Of a stretch of DNA of 64,000 nucleotides, positions 8,785 to 17,427 are shown one piece after another; position 1 is the stretch's first letter, and every line of letters begins with the position of its first letter. The DNA is taken from the NCBI RefSeq assembly GCF_900168125.1, contig NZ_FUZF01000006.1, positions 137,482-201,481 of the forward strand, read 5' to 3'. A program made the position numbers and the translations under genes. This stretch comes from Sphingobacterium nematocida (lineage in GTDB: Bacteria; Bacteroidota; Bacteroidia; Sphingobacteriales; Sphingobacteriaceae). The notes under the pieces were generated by a model. It did no database searches. It was not told where the DNA came from and saw only the letters and a program-made list of their open reading frames with translations.

Positions 8785-10620
8785 ATGTTGAAGAAAATGA
8801 AAGTCACATATAAAATATTGTTGATCACTGCGGCTCTTAGTTTTTCCAGCTGTGAAAAGTTTCTGGATAGGGCTCCTTTGACAGTGGAAAATGACGACAC
8901 AGCTTGGTCAAGTGAGGAAAAACTTCGGTTGTACGCAAATAAATACATGGCCTCTTATTTTGGAGGGTACTCTGGGGATGCTGCACCGTTAGTTAATGCT
9001 ACAAATAACGATGATGTTGTTGTTCAAGGTAAACAGGCTAATTTTGTAAGAGCTGTACCTGTAAGCGGAATATGGGGGATGAGCAACATACGTTCGCTAA
9101 ATATAATGGTATCGCGTATTGAGAGTAGAATGTCAACTGTACTTTCTACAGAAGCTAAAAACCATTGGCTGGCTGTAGCACGTTTTTATAGAGCAGTTGA
9201 ATATGCTAACCTCGCCAGATCATATGCAGATGTTCCATACTATGACTCGGAGGTGTCAGATACAGATTTAGATCAGTTGTATAAACCAAGAACCCCACGT
9301 AATGAAGTTATGGATCATGTTTATGAAGATTGGCAATTTGCATTAAACAATGTCCGATTGAATGATGGTGACCAGACGCTGAATAGATATATTGTTGCTG
9401 CTATGGTATCGAGGTTAGCATTATATGAAGGGACTTGGCAAAAGTACTATTATAATAATACGGAACAAGCTAAGAAATTTCTGGAGTTGTCAAGAGATGC
9501 AGCTCAAATGGTAGTGAATAGTAAAAAATTCGATATCGTAATGGATTATAAATCACAATTTACTTCCAAAAGTCTAGTGGGTAGTAAAGATATGATTTTG
9601 TATCGCGTTTACGATGGCGCTGTAGGTGTGACCCATTCTGTTTCTTCCTATGGTAACCTTCAGGAGTCTACATTGAATGGTCCTACTACGGACTTAATAA
9701 AATCATATATTCTGAATGATGGTACGACTTGGGAATCAACTTCCATGACAGGAGCTAATGATTTTGATATTGAAAATTTGATTAAAACTAGAGATTCGCG
9801 TTTTGAGGCAACATTCTATACTAAGCCAGATGCTTTAAATAAAGGATCTTTGTATTACGTGACAAAATTTTTTCCTCGTGAAGTTGAAAAAATATTAAAG
9901 GAAATTCCTGAAAAAGATCGTACTGACGAACAAAAGACTCTGATTGAAGTCAATAAAGGTGCTAAAAATGAGACAGATGCACCGGTTTTTAGGTATGCCG
10001 AGGTATTGCTCAATTTGATAGAGGCGAAGGCTGAATTGGTTACTATTGGTGGAAATGGTGTTACCCAAATGGATGTAGATGCAACGATTAATGTCATCCG
10101 TAAGCGCCCGCTACACGCAGATGCTGTCGCGAGAGGCGTTAAACAAACAGCGCCGATGTCGATTGGAAATTTACCAGTAGATCCTAGTCGAGACCCTAGT
10201 GTTTCGGCCTTGCTTTGGGAGATACGTAGGGAGAGACGTATGGAGTTTGTCTTTGAAACTTCTCGACTAATTGATTTAAGACGTTGGTCTAAGTTGGAAT
10301 ACATGGATGATAAAGTTAATAAGGATCTTATGTCTGGTGGTTGGGTGAACTTCCCCACTCAGATGACTAGTTATATTAGTGCAGGTCAGATTGGTAAACT
10401 TTCAGTTGTGGATTTGAATGGAAATGAAGTTGTATATTCTGGTTCAAACGCCGCTCTTATGAAGGGATTTTACAAAAATCAAGATAGTGAAGGGAGATTG
10501 CCATTTTTGAATATACCGAATGTAAACCCATATTTAACACCGATAGGGTTTAATCAGATGGATCAGTATAAAACTAAGGGCTACGAATTAAAGCAGACTC
10601 AAGGTTGGCCTGAGTATTAA
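8785..10620 (+). CDS. SusD/RagB-like lipoprotein
   Basis: This 611-residue partner of the preceding SusC has a lipoprotein signal ending in SFSSC (Cys23 from this start; a start at 8797 would shorten it by four). The SusD C-terminal hallmark EIRRERRMEFVFE ... DLRRW is present at about residues 485-510. It begins 6 bases after the susC stop and is followed 24 bases later by a DUF4623-type lipoprotein, giving the usual susC-susD-accessory lipoprotein order. It shares its long C-terminal extension (residues about 520-611) with the third SusD of the locus, not with the first. Role: surface capture of the oligosaccharide substrate. Confidence 0.94.
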   Translation: MLKKMKVTYKILLITAALSFSSCEKFLDRAPLTVENDDTAWSSEEKLRLYANKYMASYFGGYSGDAAPLVNATNNDDVVVQGKQANFVRAVPVSGIWGMSNIRSLNIMVSRIESRMSTVLSTEAKNHWLAVARFYRAVEYANLARSYADVPYYDSEVSDTDLDQLYKPRTPRNEVMDHVYEDWQFALNNVRLNDGDQTLNRYIVAAMVSRLALYEGTWQKYYYNNTEQAKKFLELSRDAAQMVVNSKKFDIVMDYKSQFTSKSLVGSKDMILYRVYDGAVGVTHSVSSYGNLQESTLNGPTTDLIKSYILNDGTTWESTSMTGANDFDIENLIKTRDSRFEATFYTKPDALNKGSLYYVTKFFPREVEKILKEIPEKDRTDEQKTLIEVNKGAKNETDAPVFRYAEVLLNLIEAKAELVTIGGNGVTQMDVDATINVIRKRPLHADAVARGVKQTAPMSIGNLPVDPSRDPSVSALLWEIRRERRMEFVFETSRLIDLRRWSKLEYMDDKVNKDLMSGGWVNFPTQMTSYISAGQIGKLSVVDLNGNEVVYSGSNAALMKGFYKNQDSEGRLPFLNIPNVNPYLTPIGFNQMDQYKTKGYELKQTQGWPEY

Positions 10621-10644
10621 TTAGTATATTTTTAAGAAATTGTT

Positions 10645-12099
10645 ATGAAATTAATATTAAATATTTCGAAAATAGGATTAATTGCAATGATGCTTTTTGC
10701 ATTTTCAGCGATGTCTTGTAAAGAAGATCTTCCTGGAGCAATGGATACTTCTTCTCAATTTGCAGAATTAAAATCAATCAAAATTTTAAATACAGGAGCA
10801 AACGGTAATGTGGTTTTGGAGGGTATGGTGAATGAAAGTACAAAACAGATTTCTTTTCCAAGAATTGACACACTCACAAATTTTGATAATTTGCAGTTTG
10901 AAGCCATTATGTCTGACGGTGCAAAGTTGGAAAAAGATGTTTTTAAATTAGACTTTGAGGAAGGTGTGTCTGAAAAGCAGGTTCTTTTGAAAGTAGTGAA
11001 TTCTCCCAGATACCGAGAATACCTAGCTACATTGAGATTAAAGGTTCCAGTTTACGGAGCTGACTTTAAAAACGGAAAGGTGTATGATTTTTCTAATAAT
11101 GCAATAGGAAACCCAATATATCCTGACTACGTTGGGTTAGCTACAAGAGGAGGAGCTTTCGACGGAGAGTATGTCATGGTGCCTTCGAGGTTCGGGTCAG
11201 TTAATCCTCATCTTTTAAAAGTTAGTGATCTAAAGGAAGGAAGGATTAATAAGTTGAATCTGAATACGACTAATATTACTGGTGGTACGCTGCCAATACA
11301 AACTGGAGCGTTTGCAAATGGAAATCTCTATGTTTTTAATGTTTCAAGTGGTGTAGGATTTAAAATGTATTATTACGAAAACTACAAAGAAAACTATAAT
11401 AAGCCACCTCTTGTTATAACAGTTCCTGTAACAGGTTTGCCAATAACCGGTGCTTATAATACTCGTTTTGGAGAAAATACATCCGTAAATTTGGACGTTA
11501 ACGGGAACGGTTATATTTATATGACGAATAACCCAATACAACATATTTTGAGACTTAAGATAGCTAATTATACAGAAGTGGTCGAAAGGTCTATTTTACC
11601 ATTGCCGGTATCAAGTATGACATGGACTATGTCGTATAATCAGATTGGAAGCACAAGTCAATATTTATGTACTTCACATGGAACTCCTATGTATATAATG
11701 AGTGATGGGGGCGGGATTATATCGACTATACCTACTACCGTTTTTGAAGCTTCGGCGGCTGCAGCCAAGGTTGTGTATTTTAATAATGAAAGGTACTTGA
11801 TATATATGACTGCGGGAATTAATGCAACTTCGGCTACTGTTTTTAAAGTTTATAATATAACCCGAGGAAAGACTGTAGAAGAGGCTATTGGTTTTTTTGC
11901 AGCTCAAAGTGATTTGGAAAAAAAGCCAATATATGAATTTGCTCTAAATGGAGCCTCTAACAGCGCGCCGATAACATATACTTCTTGGTATGTTGAAAAG
12001 GATAATGGAGGAAAAGATAGTAAACTGTTGTTGTTTACTACTGCTGCTGATGCAGGTTTTTCAATATTTGAATTTCCGGTGAATGTTGCAGTAGATTAA
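10645..12099 (+). CDS. DUF5018/DUF4623-type surface lipoprotein downstream of SusD
   Basis: This 484-residue protein has a lipoprotein signal ending in SAMSC (Cys25). Residues about 37-133 look like the Ig-like DUF5018 domain found at the N-terminus of many Bacteroidota surface lipoproteins. Residues about 140-484 are rich in short beta-strands with repeated G-Y-I-Y and N-aromatic patterns and look like a DUF4623 propeller-like domain. There is no catalytic motif that I recognise. It sits 24 bases after susD and before a hairpin, so it is the last gene of the susCD unit. Position and architecture suggest a surface glycan-binding protein. The family assignment is from memory of the domain style, not a search, so the DUF label is moderate in confidence. 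Confidence 0.7.
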   Translation: MKLILNISKIGLIAMMLFAFSAMSCKEDLPGAMDTSSQFAELKSIKILNTGANGNVVLEGMVNESTKQISFPRIDTLTNFDNLQFEAIMSDGAKLEKDVFKLDFEEGVSEKQVLLKVVNSPRYREYLATLRLKVPVYGADFKNGKVYDFSNNAIGNPIYPDYVGLATRGGAFDGEYVMVPSRFGSVNPHLLKVSDLKEGRINKLNLNTTNITGGTLPIQTGAFANGNLYVFNVSSGVGFKMYYYENYKENYNKPPLVITVPVTGLPITGAYNTRFGENTSVNLDVNGNGYIYMTNNPIQHILRLKIANYTEVVERSILPLPVSSMTWTMSYNQIGSTSQYLCTSHGTPMYIMSDGGGIISTIPTTVFEASAAAAKVVYFNNERYLIYMTAGINATSATVFKVYNITRGKTVEEAIGFFAAQSDLEKKPIYEFALNGASNSAPITYTSWYVEKDNGGKDSKLLLFTTAADAGFSIFEFPVNVAVD

Positions 12100-12124
12100 A
12101 AATTGTAAGGTAACAATGTTTTAT

Positions 12125-12167
12125 AAAGGGCATCATATTTATTAAGCTATGAAACGATGTCCTTTTT
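12125..12167 (+). terminator. Hairpin terminator after the DUF4623 gene
   Basis: A 10-bp stem (AAAGGGCATC / GATGTCCTTT with one G-U pair) encloses a 21-base loop and runs into TTTTT. The long loop makes it weaker than the others here, so read-through into the glycosidase gene is possible. Confidence 0.55.
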
Positions 12168-12193
12168 AGTCATTTATAAAAGGTAATTTGATT

Positions 12194-13639
12194 ATGAAAA
12201 GAATTCTCATTTATGTGGGTATTTCCCTCTGTTTAGCCTTAATTTTAAATAGCTGTGGTAAGGATTCAGGTTCAACGCCTGCTCCGGAACCAGAGCCGCC
12301 TGTGTCTACAGGATTAATCTTTCCTAAAAAAGAAATGCGTGCAGCTTGGTTTGCAACGGTTTGGGAATTGGATTGGCCGGGGGTACGTGGTGAAGCGGCC
12401 CAAAAACAAAAGTATAGGGATATGCTAGATCGGTTAAAGGAACTAAAATTCAATGCAGTTATTTTTCAAGTAAAGGGGATGGCGGATGCGTTTTATAGTT
12501 CGCCATATGAACCTTGGTCTGCTGCTATATCGGGTACACGTGGTGTTGATCCTGGTTATGATGTTTTAAAATTCTTAATCGATGAGACACATGCCCGAGG
12601 CATGGAGTTTCATGCGTGGATGAATCCTTATCGGATTTCAACGCGGGCAGCAGCAACGGATGCTTTTGCTGCATTGCCATCAACAATTCCTTCGGCTTGG
12701 ACTATAGATCTGCCCACAATAAGGATATATAACCCCGCAATGCCTGAAGTAAGGCAACGACTGAATGATATTGTAAAAGATTTTATCACAAAATTTAATG
12801 TGGATGGCATTCACTTTGACGATTATTTCTATCCGTCTGGATTTACCTATAATGACGATGCAGATTATACAAAATATGGTTCTGGCTATACTAAGAAAGA
12901 TGATTTTAGGCGTGGAAATGTGGAAAAAGCTATTGAGGGAGTTTTTAATACCATTAAAGCGACTAAGCCAGAGGTTGTTTTTTCGGTATCGCCGGCTGCC
13001 AGTAGATCGTATAACTTTAATACGATGTTTGCTGATCTTCCAAAGTGGACGTCTTCGGGGTGGGTTGATATTTTGATTCCACAGCTTTATCAGGAAATTG
13101 GAAATTCATCGAACCCTTTTGAAGGTAATCTTGCAGATTGGACACAGTTTAGGGGTAAGGCACAATTGGTTATTGGACATGGTTACTACAAGTTTGGTGC
13201 TTCTGATGGAGGTGCAGCTTTTCAGAATGTTGATCAACTAGCCCGACAATTTGATTTGGTTGCTAAAAATAAATATGCCGTAGGTTCAGCTATTTACTCG
13301 GCTCGGGATGTAATGGCTAATCGTATAAAAATTACAGACAAACTTAAAGAGCTCTACAATCATAATGCAGTAATGCCATTTGCAGGACGTGAGGTGGCTC
13401 CTAAGCCAACTGTACCAACTAATTTAGCTCTGAATGGTAGTGAATTGAGTTGGACGGTGACTGGATCAAATCTGAAAACTGTAGTTTACCATTTTTCAGA
13501 TCTCAAAGCAACAGGTAAGGTCGTGGGAGTAACTAGTAATTTAAAGATGGATGTTACTGATAAAGGCTTCTATTGTGTAACTACAATTAATGTAGACAAC
13601 CTAGAAAGTATGGCTACCACAACTGTAGAGAAGAAGTAG
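12194..13639 (+). CDS. DUF187/GHL10 glycosidase lipoprotein (DigH/YngK-like)
   Basis: This lipoprotein (signal ending in LILNSC, Cys21) carries a GHL10/DUF187 TIM-barrel domain over residues about 40-370. Recognisable segments are MRAAWFATVWELDWPG, FNAVIFQVKG, FHAWMNPYRIS, VDGIHFDDYFYP and DILIPQLYQE; the acidic residues in HFDDY and YQE are likely catalytic-site positions. The last 90 residues look like a fibronectin-III-like module. E. coli DigH (YddW), a member of this family, cleaves glycan strands of peptidoglycan that have lost their stem peptides, which fits NamZ and MurQ nearby. I chose the ATG at 12194; a TTG two codons upstream is less likely. It stands alone between two terminators, so it may be a single-gene unit. 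Confidence 0.85.
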   Translation: MKRILIYVGISLCLALILNSCGKDSGSTPAPEPEPPVSTGLIFPKKEMRAAWFATVWELDWPGVRGEAAQKQKYRDMLDRLKELKFNAVIFQVKGMADAFYSSPYEPWSAAISGTRGVDPGYDVLKFLIDETHARGMEFHAWMNPYRISTRAAATDAFAALPSTIPSAWTIDLPTIRIYNPAMPEVRQRLNDIVKDFITKFNVDGIHFDDYFYPSGFTYNDDADYTKYGSGYTKKDDFRRGNVEKAIEGVFNTIKATKPEVVFSVSPAASRSYNFNTMFADLPKWTSSGWVDILIPQLYQEIGNSSNPFEGNLADWTQFRGKAQLVIGHGYYKFGASDGGAAFQNVDQLARQFDLVAKNKYAVGSAIYSARDVMANRIKITDKLKELYNHNAVMPFAGREVAPKPTVPTNLALNGSELSWTVTGSNLKTVVYHFSDLKATGKVVGVTSNLKMDVTDKGFYCVTTINVDNLESMATTTVEKK

Positions 13640-13660
13640 TTTAGCCAGCTTTTTATCAAG

Positions 13661-13704
13661 GCCTCCATAACGTGTTTTCTAACAACGTTATGGAGGCTTT
13701 TTTT
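13661..13704 (+). terminator. Strong rho-independent terminator after the DUF187 gene
   Basis: A 12-bp perfect stem (GCCTCCATAACG / CGTTATGGAGGC) with a 13-base loop is followed by seven T. It isolates the third SusCD operon from upstream transcription. Confidence 0.9.
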
Positions 13705-13783
13705 ATGGTGTAATATTGCGAAATGATACTTTGTGCATTTTTGTGACTGTTTGTTTCTGGTGTTGTTACATTGTAAATTAATT

Positions 13784-13793
13784 CAATCGGTTG
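13784..13793 (+). promoter_or_regulatory. Candidate LacI-type operator upstream of the third SusCD operon
   Basis: The near-palindrome CAATCGGTTG extends to AATCGGTTGT, the same 10-mer found at 3693-3702 before namZ. A second inverted element, TTACATTGTAA (13766-13776), lies just upstream, parallel to the TGTAAC/GTTACA pair near namZ. The 200-base leader holds no gene. Confidence 0.35.
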
Positions 13794-13907
13794 TTTTTGC
13801 GCTTTTTTACGTGTTTTGTTTTATAAAAGGAGAAAAAAAATATAAAATGTTAAAAAGTCTTAAATCTATTATTTAACTTAGTACTAGTAACTTATAAATC
13901 TGAGATT

Positions 13908-16900
13908 ATGGTATCCAAACTTTTACCAAAACAGCATGGCTGTAGGAAAAAGTCAATCTTGATGGCGGTGGCCATTGGGGTGATTGTGCCTGCAGTATCT
14001 TTTGCTAGTGGTAGAGAAGAGTCAAAAGTGACTCCATCCACTGGTGAATCATTTGTTTTTATCAAACAGCAAAAGGTGAGCGGTGTCGTCACGGGGCCTG
14101 ATGGGCCAATTGTCGGAGCTACCGTCTCCGTAGTGGGCACATCAAGATCAACCATGACAGATGCTGAGGGGCGATTTAGCATTGAAGCTTCCAATGGTGC
14201 AACATTACGGGTCTCTTTCATAGGACTGACACCCAAGAATGTGATTGTTAATGATGTAACCATGAATATTGCACTGGGGACGGAGGATAATGCATTGGAC
14301 GAGGTGGTTGTCGTAGGATATGGTACGCAACGGAGAGGAAATGTAACAGGTGCTGTATCAACAGTTAATGTGAAAGAGAATCTGCAGGGAAGAACTGTGG
14401 TAGATGTAGGCCGAGCCATTCAAGGTACTACTCCAGGGCTCACCATTACAGTGCCTAGCGGCGAGGTAGGGGCCGATCCTGTTATAAAGATTCGTGGGGC
14501 TATTTCATCGGTCAACGGCAGTAGCGCGCCTCTAATTCTATTGGACAATGTCGAAATACCTAGTATACAGTATGTGAATCCAGATGATATTGAGTCTATA
14601 ACAGTTTTAAAAGATGCAGCAGCCTCGTCTATTTATGGGGCTAAAGCTTCCACTGGAGTTGTCTTGATCACGACAAAAACTGGTGCCGCGGGCAAAGCGA
14701 GTATTAGTTATTCCAATAATTTCTCGTTTCAAAATCTATACAAGAAATTTGAAATGGGGCAATTAAACGCATTAAAATATTCTATAGATGCACTAGAGCG
14801 TGTTGGGGGTACTGTATATGGAGCATTTTACTCGTTAGATAAACAGAGTTATGAAAAGGCGGTCGAGTGGGACAAGAAGTATGGCGGAACGTTGGGACCT
14901 AACGATCCAACAGTGTACGGTAGAGACTGGTATGTAGATCCTGCCTTCCCTACACGTAAATATGGTTTACGGACGTACGATCCTTATGATTATATGATTC
15001 GCGAGTGGGCGCCAACGAAGACGCATAATTTCTCATTGGGAGGTACTGCTGGAAATACCAAGTATTCCGCAACATTCGGAGCCGTGGATCAGGACGGTAT
15101 GATTAAGCCTGGAGATAAAGATAAATTCACAAGGTATAACGCCGGTGTTAGAGTGTCTTCAGATATTACAGATTATCTTACCATGAGGGCAGGTATGATG
15201 TATTCTAGACGGATCAAAAGTTATCCATATGCCACAAACTCCACAACTGCGGACCCTTGGTTATATATGTACCGATGGAGTTCTTTATATCCGATGGGTT
15301 ATGACGAGTTAGGTAATCCGATTCGGAGTCCTTGGAGTGAAAACGAATTTGCAAACGAAGCGTCCATGAAACGTAACTACTTGAATGCAAATGTGGGGAC
15401 TACAATCAAGTTGAAATCCAACTGGAAGGTTGATGTAGATTACACTTACGCGAATGAAGACTATGGATGGAGGCGAAATGGAACAAAATTTACGGGAGCG
15501 AACAGTTGGGTTGCGGCAAGGCAACGTAAGGACGGAAACGGAAACCCTGTATATGTAAATTCCGATGGTGTTGTTGTTGGGGCATCTGAGCCAGGGGCAA
15601 TATTGGCTTATGATCTTATCAACGAAACATACACCGCGAATGGTGGTAATCCAGATCATATCTATCAACGTTCTGAAAATGAGTATAAACATACGCTAAA
15701 TGCCTTTACAACATATAATCTTACGGTAAATAATGATCATGACTTTAAGTTTATTCTAGGTTCTAACCTGGTCAGTAGTCATGGGGCCAATCATTGGAAT
15801 CAACGTACCAATCTTTTGGATATTACAAATCCGCAGTTTAGCTTAGCTACTGGAGAAATGACCGGTGGCGGTGAAGAATTTTGGGAAGCTCAGCTGGGAT
15901 ATTTTGGTCGTGTAAATTATGCGTACAAGAATAAGTATCTTTTTGAGGGAAACCTTCGGTATGATGGATCATCAAAATTTCCAAAAGACTTAAAGTGGCG
16001 TTGGTACCCTTCAATGTCAGCAGGATGGGTAGTGACGGAAGAGAGTTTTATGGAACCATTAAAGGAAACATTAAATTTTTTAAAGTTTAGAGGGTCATGG
16101 GGGTCTATAGGTAACCAAGGAGTTCGTTCCGATCTATATTTGCCTAACATGGATCCAGTAGAGAGCACATGGGTAGCAGGTGGTGCAAAAGTTGTAGGAA
16201 TTCCTTCTCCCGATTTAAGGTCTCGTGAGGTGTCTTGGGAGGATATCGAGACTTTAGATTTTGGAGCAGACGCACGGTTCTTTAATAATAAGTTGGGATT
16301 TGTGTTTGACTGGTATAAAAAATCAACAAACCATATGTTTGGTCAATTAAGTGGCGTGACTTATACCATAGGAGGTGCTCCACCTTTAATCAATACGGGT
16401 TCTTTAGTTACTAAAGGGTATGAGATAGCGGTTGATTTCAATCATCGTTTCGAAAATGGTTTGGGGATTAATCTTCGTGCCAACTTTGATGACGCTAAAT
16501 CTAGGGTTTATAATTATACGAGCTCTCGTCTCACAACTTCACATTATGATGGTAAAGTATGGGGTGAGATTTGGGGTTATGAAACGGATCGCTTATATCA
16601 AACGGATGATTTTGTTCTCGATGGCAACGGTAAAGCCCAACTGGTGGATTTGACAACAGCTATGACCAAGTATAACACCAGTGGTGGTGGGAAAATGTAC
16701 CTTTTGAAGGATGGGCCGAATGGAGAGAAGCCTATTTATCAGTCGCGATTAGAAAACTCGTCTACCTTTAATTTTGGGCCTGGAGATGTGAAGTTTAAAG
16801 ACTTAAACGGAGATGGGGAAATCGATAATGGAGATGGTACGATTGATAATCCCGGTGATCGAAAGGTAATAGGGAACTCAACGCCTAGATTTAATTATGG

Positions 16901-17417
16901 ATTTCGTATAGGTGCTGATTATAAAGGGTTTGATTTTGCCGTGTTCTTCCAGGGTGTTGGTTCGCGGCAAGTTTGGGGAAGTGGCTTTTTAGCGCAGCCA
17001 GGATGGCACGTTTCTGATGGAGCTATGCCGGCTGCCTTTGTTGATGATTATTGGACACCCGATAATACGGGAGCTTTTTATCCAGCGGCTTATAGTAATG
17101 GTGGTACAGCTGATATAAATAATATGCAGGTGCAGTCGAAATATTTGTTGGATATGTCTTATCTCCGGATCAAAAATATGTCTTTAGGTTATACTTTCCC
17201 TAAAGAGTGGACACAGAGAGCAAAGCTGACAAACGTACGGATATACACTTCATTAGAGAATTTCTTCACATGGGATAAATTACGTGGACTTCCTATAGAT
17301 CCAGAAGAGGTTTCAGGGTATTCTATATTTAACGAAACAAATTATAATTCAGGAAGAACGGGGGTTGGGGTACCAACTTTTAAAAGTGCGTCATTTGGAC
17401 TTCAGTTAACATTCTAA
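13908..17417 (+). CDS. SusC-like TonB-dependent outer-membrane receptor
   Basis: This is a complete 1169-residue SusC. It has a long signal region (Lys/Arg-rich start, hydrophobic core to about residue 42), a carboxypeptidase-D-like domain (about 60-130), the TonB-box-like DEVVVVGYGTQ segment (about 140-150), the plug signature VLKDAAASSIYGA, and a barrel with DLNGDGEIDNGDG before GDRKVIGNSTPR, ending in LQLTF. No STN domain is present. The partner SusD begins 10 bases after the stop. It is a clear paralogue of the 5305-8778 receptor: both share GVGSRQ(V/I)WGSG in the barrel and RGLPIDPE near the C-terminus. It heads the operon that also holds the phosphoesterase, GH9, deacetylase and perhaps murQ and the symporter. 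Confidence 0.95.
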   Translation: MVSKLLPKQHGCRKKSILMAVAIGVIVPAVSFASGREESKVTPSTGESFVFIKQQKVSGVVTGPDGPIVGATVSVVGTSRSTMTDAEGRFSIEASNGATLRVSFIGLTPKNVIVNDVTMNIALGTEDNALDEVVVVGYGTQRRGNVTGAVSTVNVKENLQGRTVVDVGRAIQGTTPGLTITVPSGEVGADPVIKIRGAISSVNGSSAPLILLDNVEIPSIQYVNPDDIESITVLKDAAASSIYGAKASTGVVLITTKTGAAGKASISYSNNFSFQNLYKKFEMGQLNALKYSIDALERVGGTVYGAFYSLDKQSYEKAVEWDKKYGGTLGPNDPTVYGRDWYVDPAFPTRKYGLRTYDPYDYMIREWAPTKTHNFSLGGTAGNTKYSATFGAVDQDGMIKPGDKDKFTRYNAGVRVSSDITDYLTMRAGMMYSRRIKSYPYATNSTTADPWLYMYRWSSLYPMGYDELGNPIRSPWSENEFANEASMKRNYLNANVGTTIKLKSNWKVDVDYTYANEDYGWRRNGTKFTGANSWVAARQRKDGNGNPVYVNSDGVVVGASEPGAILAYDLINETYTANGGNPDHIYQRSENEYKHTLNAFTTYNLTVNNDHDFKFILGSNLVSSHGANHWNQRTNLLDITNPQFSLATGEMTGGGEEFWEAQLGYFGRVNYAYKNKYLFEGNLRYDGSSKFPKDLKWRWYPSMSAGWVVTEESFMEPLKETLNFLKFRGSWGSIGNQGVRSDLYLPNMDPVESTWVAGGAKVVGIPSPDLRSREVSWEDIETLDFGADARFFNNKLGFVFDWYKKSTNHMFGQLSGVTYTIGGAPPLINTGSLVTKGYEIAVDFNHRFENGLGINLRANFDDAKSRVYNYTSSRLTTSHYDGKVWGEIWGYETDRLYQTDDFVLDGNGKAQLVDLTTAMTKYNTSGGGKMYLLKDGPNGEKPIYQSRLENSSTFNFGPGDVKFKDLNGDGEIDNGDGTIDNPGDRKVIGNSTPRFNYGFRIGADYKGFDFAVFFQGVGSRQVWGSGFLAQPGWHVSDGAMPAAFVDDYWTPDNTGAFYPAAYSNGGTADINNMQVQSKYLLDMSYLRIKNMSLGYTFPKEWTQRAKLTNVRIYTSLENFFTWDKLRGLPIDPEEVSGYSIFNETNYNSGRTGVGVPTFKSASFGLQLTF

Positions 17418-17427
17418 GTCGGTAATT

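Noticed and set aside
9855..10358. 167-codon minus-strand frame inside the second susD
   Set aside because: It is fully antisense to a clear SusD gene whose motifs are intact; the composition is that of a shadow frame.
13892..14419. 175-codon minus-strand frame over the start of the third susC
   Set aside because: It is antisense to the signal, carboxypeptidase-like and plug domains of SusC; Thr/Pro/Ser-rich shadow without motifs.
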